Positions 5,539 through 6,212 of a stretch of 6,212 nt of DNA are shown in pieces. How positions within the stretch are numbered: the first letter of the stretch is position 1; the number at the start of each line of letters is the position of its first letter. The stretch is from an uncultured Bacteroidales bacterium (GTDB lineage Bacteria > Bacteroidota > Bacteroidia > Bacteroidales > UBA932), in assembly GCA_937898205.1 (NCBI GenBank), contig CALEJC010000022.1, positions 1 through 6,212 of the forward strand, read 5' to 3'. The notes under the pieces are model-generated. The model had not been told where the DNA came from. It searched no databases and worked only from the letters and a program-made list of their open reading frames with translations. The position numbers and the translations under genes are program-made.

Positions 5539-6212
5539 ATGAAACGATACCCTATTGCCGCAGCTATCCTAGGTGTTATCATAGGCATTCTTGCCACTCT
5601 CTCGATACAGCACCTGGACAGCAAGCGCGGAATGATGAAAGTTGAAAACAGAGATTGGCGCAAAGTCAACCTCATCTTGAAGTGCATTCAGGAGAACTAT
5701 GTGGATACGATTGATACAAAGGCCGTTACGGAGGCTATCGCCAACGCTGCCCTGGCAGAGCTTGATCCACACTCGCAATATCTTCCTCCTGTATCCAGAG
5801 AGGAAGCAGTGGCCAACCTTGCCGGCAATTTTGACGGCATCGGTGTGCAGTTCAATGTCCCCAACGACACAGCTATCATCATTGAGGTTATCGCAGGCGG
5901 TCCTTCAGAACGCAGCGGCCTGCAATCAGGAGACCGCATCCTGAAAGTCGACAGCACGGTCATCGCCGGAGTAAACTTCCCTCAGGACAGCATAGTCCGC
6001 CGCATCAAGGGAAAGGCCGGCACAAAGGTACATCTCACGATCAAAAGAGATAAGGAGATCATCCCGTTTGAAATCACACGTGGCAAGATCCCTACTCACT
6101 CTGTGGATGCAGCCTTTATGGTCAGCGATAAGGTAGGATATCTCAGACTGTCGAAGTTCTCCCGCACAACCTCCTTTGAGGTGCTGAAAGCTTGTCTGGA
6201 ACTCAGCTCGCA
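5539..6212 (+). CDS. S41 family C-terminal processing peptidase (CtpA/Prc type), N-terminal part
   Basis: The first 224 codons of a periplasmic serine protease that recognises C-terminal tails through a PDZ domain; it runs off the right edge. Seen: basic MKR followed by a hydrophobic segment (about 5-23) serving as signal anchor; a helical region with the family's LDPHSQYLPP motif (75-84); a PDZ domain from about 97 to 180 with carboxylate-binding loop GIGV (100-103) and the AGGPSERSGLQSGDRIL stretch (119-135); then KVGYLRLSKFSRTTSFE (198-214), the start of the protease core. The catalytic Ser and Lys of S41 enzymes lie further downstream and are not in the window, so activity cannot be confirmed. 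The ATG at 5539 is 5 nt after the deaminase stop and gives a clean membrane signal. Family members process or degrade envelope proteins; the substrate here is unknown. Confidence 0.94.
   Translation, partial: MKRYPIAAAILGVIIGILATLSIQHLDSKRGMMKVENRDWRKVNLILKCIQENYVDTIDTKAVTEAIANAALAELDPHSQYLPPVSREEAVANLAGNFDGIGVQFNVPNDTAIIIEVIAGGPSERSGLQSGDRILKVDSTVIAGVNFPQDSIVRRIKGKAGTKVHLTIKRDKEIIPFEITRGKIPTHSVDAAFMVSDKVGYLRLSKFSRTTSFEVLKACLELSS

Noticed and set aside
5697..5963. Open frames on both strands within the right-hand end
   Set aside because: They overlap the S41 peptidase PDZ region, whose frame from 5539 is open to the edge and carries clear family motifs.

Overview
The window reads as an ordinary chromosomal housekeeping segment from a member of the Bacteroidota, probably Bacteroidales. 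This rests on several things. The proteins resemble Bacteroidota versions: a CPQ-like M28 peptidase, an acyl-CoA synthetase with a GFSKG P-loop and a TPKRNIKRF C-terminal motif, and a TypA of Bacteroides type. The starts have no Shine-Dalgarno sequences. Upstream regions carry matches to the Bacteroidota promoter elements (TTTG about 20 bp before TAnnTTTG). Genus cannot be read from the sequence.

Layout. Positions 1-463 (minus strand) hold the N-terminal 154 codons of typA/bipA, a ribosome-associated translational GTPase that runs off the left edge. Positions 464-607 are a short AT-rich divergent spacer with one candidate -7 element on each strand. From 608 to the right edge, five genes run on the plus strand with almost no space between them: a secreted M28 zinc peptidase (608-2194), an uncharacterised lipoprotein (2198-3493), an AMP-forming long-chain acyl-CoA synthetase (3475-5127, overlapping the lipoprotein gene by 19 nt), a deoxycytidylate deaminase (5129-5533), and the N-terminal third to half of an S41 C-terminal processing peptidase with a PDZ domain (5539 to beyond 6212). 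Gaps are 3, -19, 1 and 5 nt, so the five genes probably form one transcription unit. No terminator is visible inside the window.

How the genes relate. The unit mixes envelope functions (two exported peptidases and a lipoprotein) with cytoplasmic metabolism (fatty-acid activation, dUMP supply for thymidylate synthesis). It looks like a housekeeping operon without a single shared pathway. The gene of unknown function is the lipoprotein.

No tRNA, rRNA, insertion sequence, CRISPR array, phage gene or defence system was seen. I found no previously undescribed system. The points worth a second look are modest: the unknown lipoprotein, a near-perfect promoter match that conflicts with its first start codon, a low-GC trough and a 14-bp palindrome at the overlap with the acyl-CoA synthetase gene, and an inverted repeat over the presumed typA promoter.
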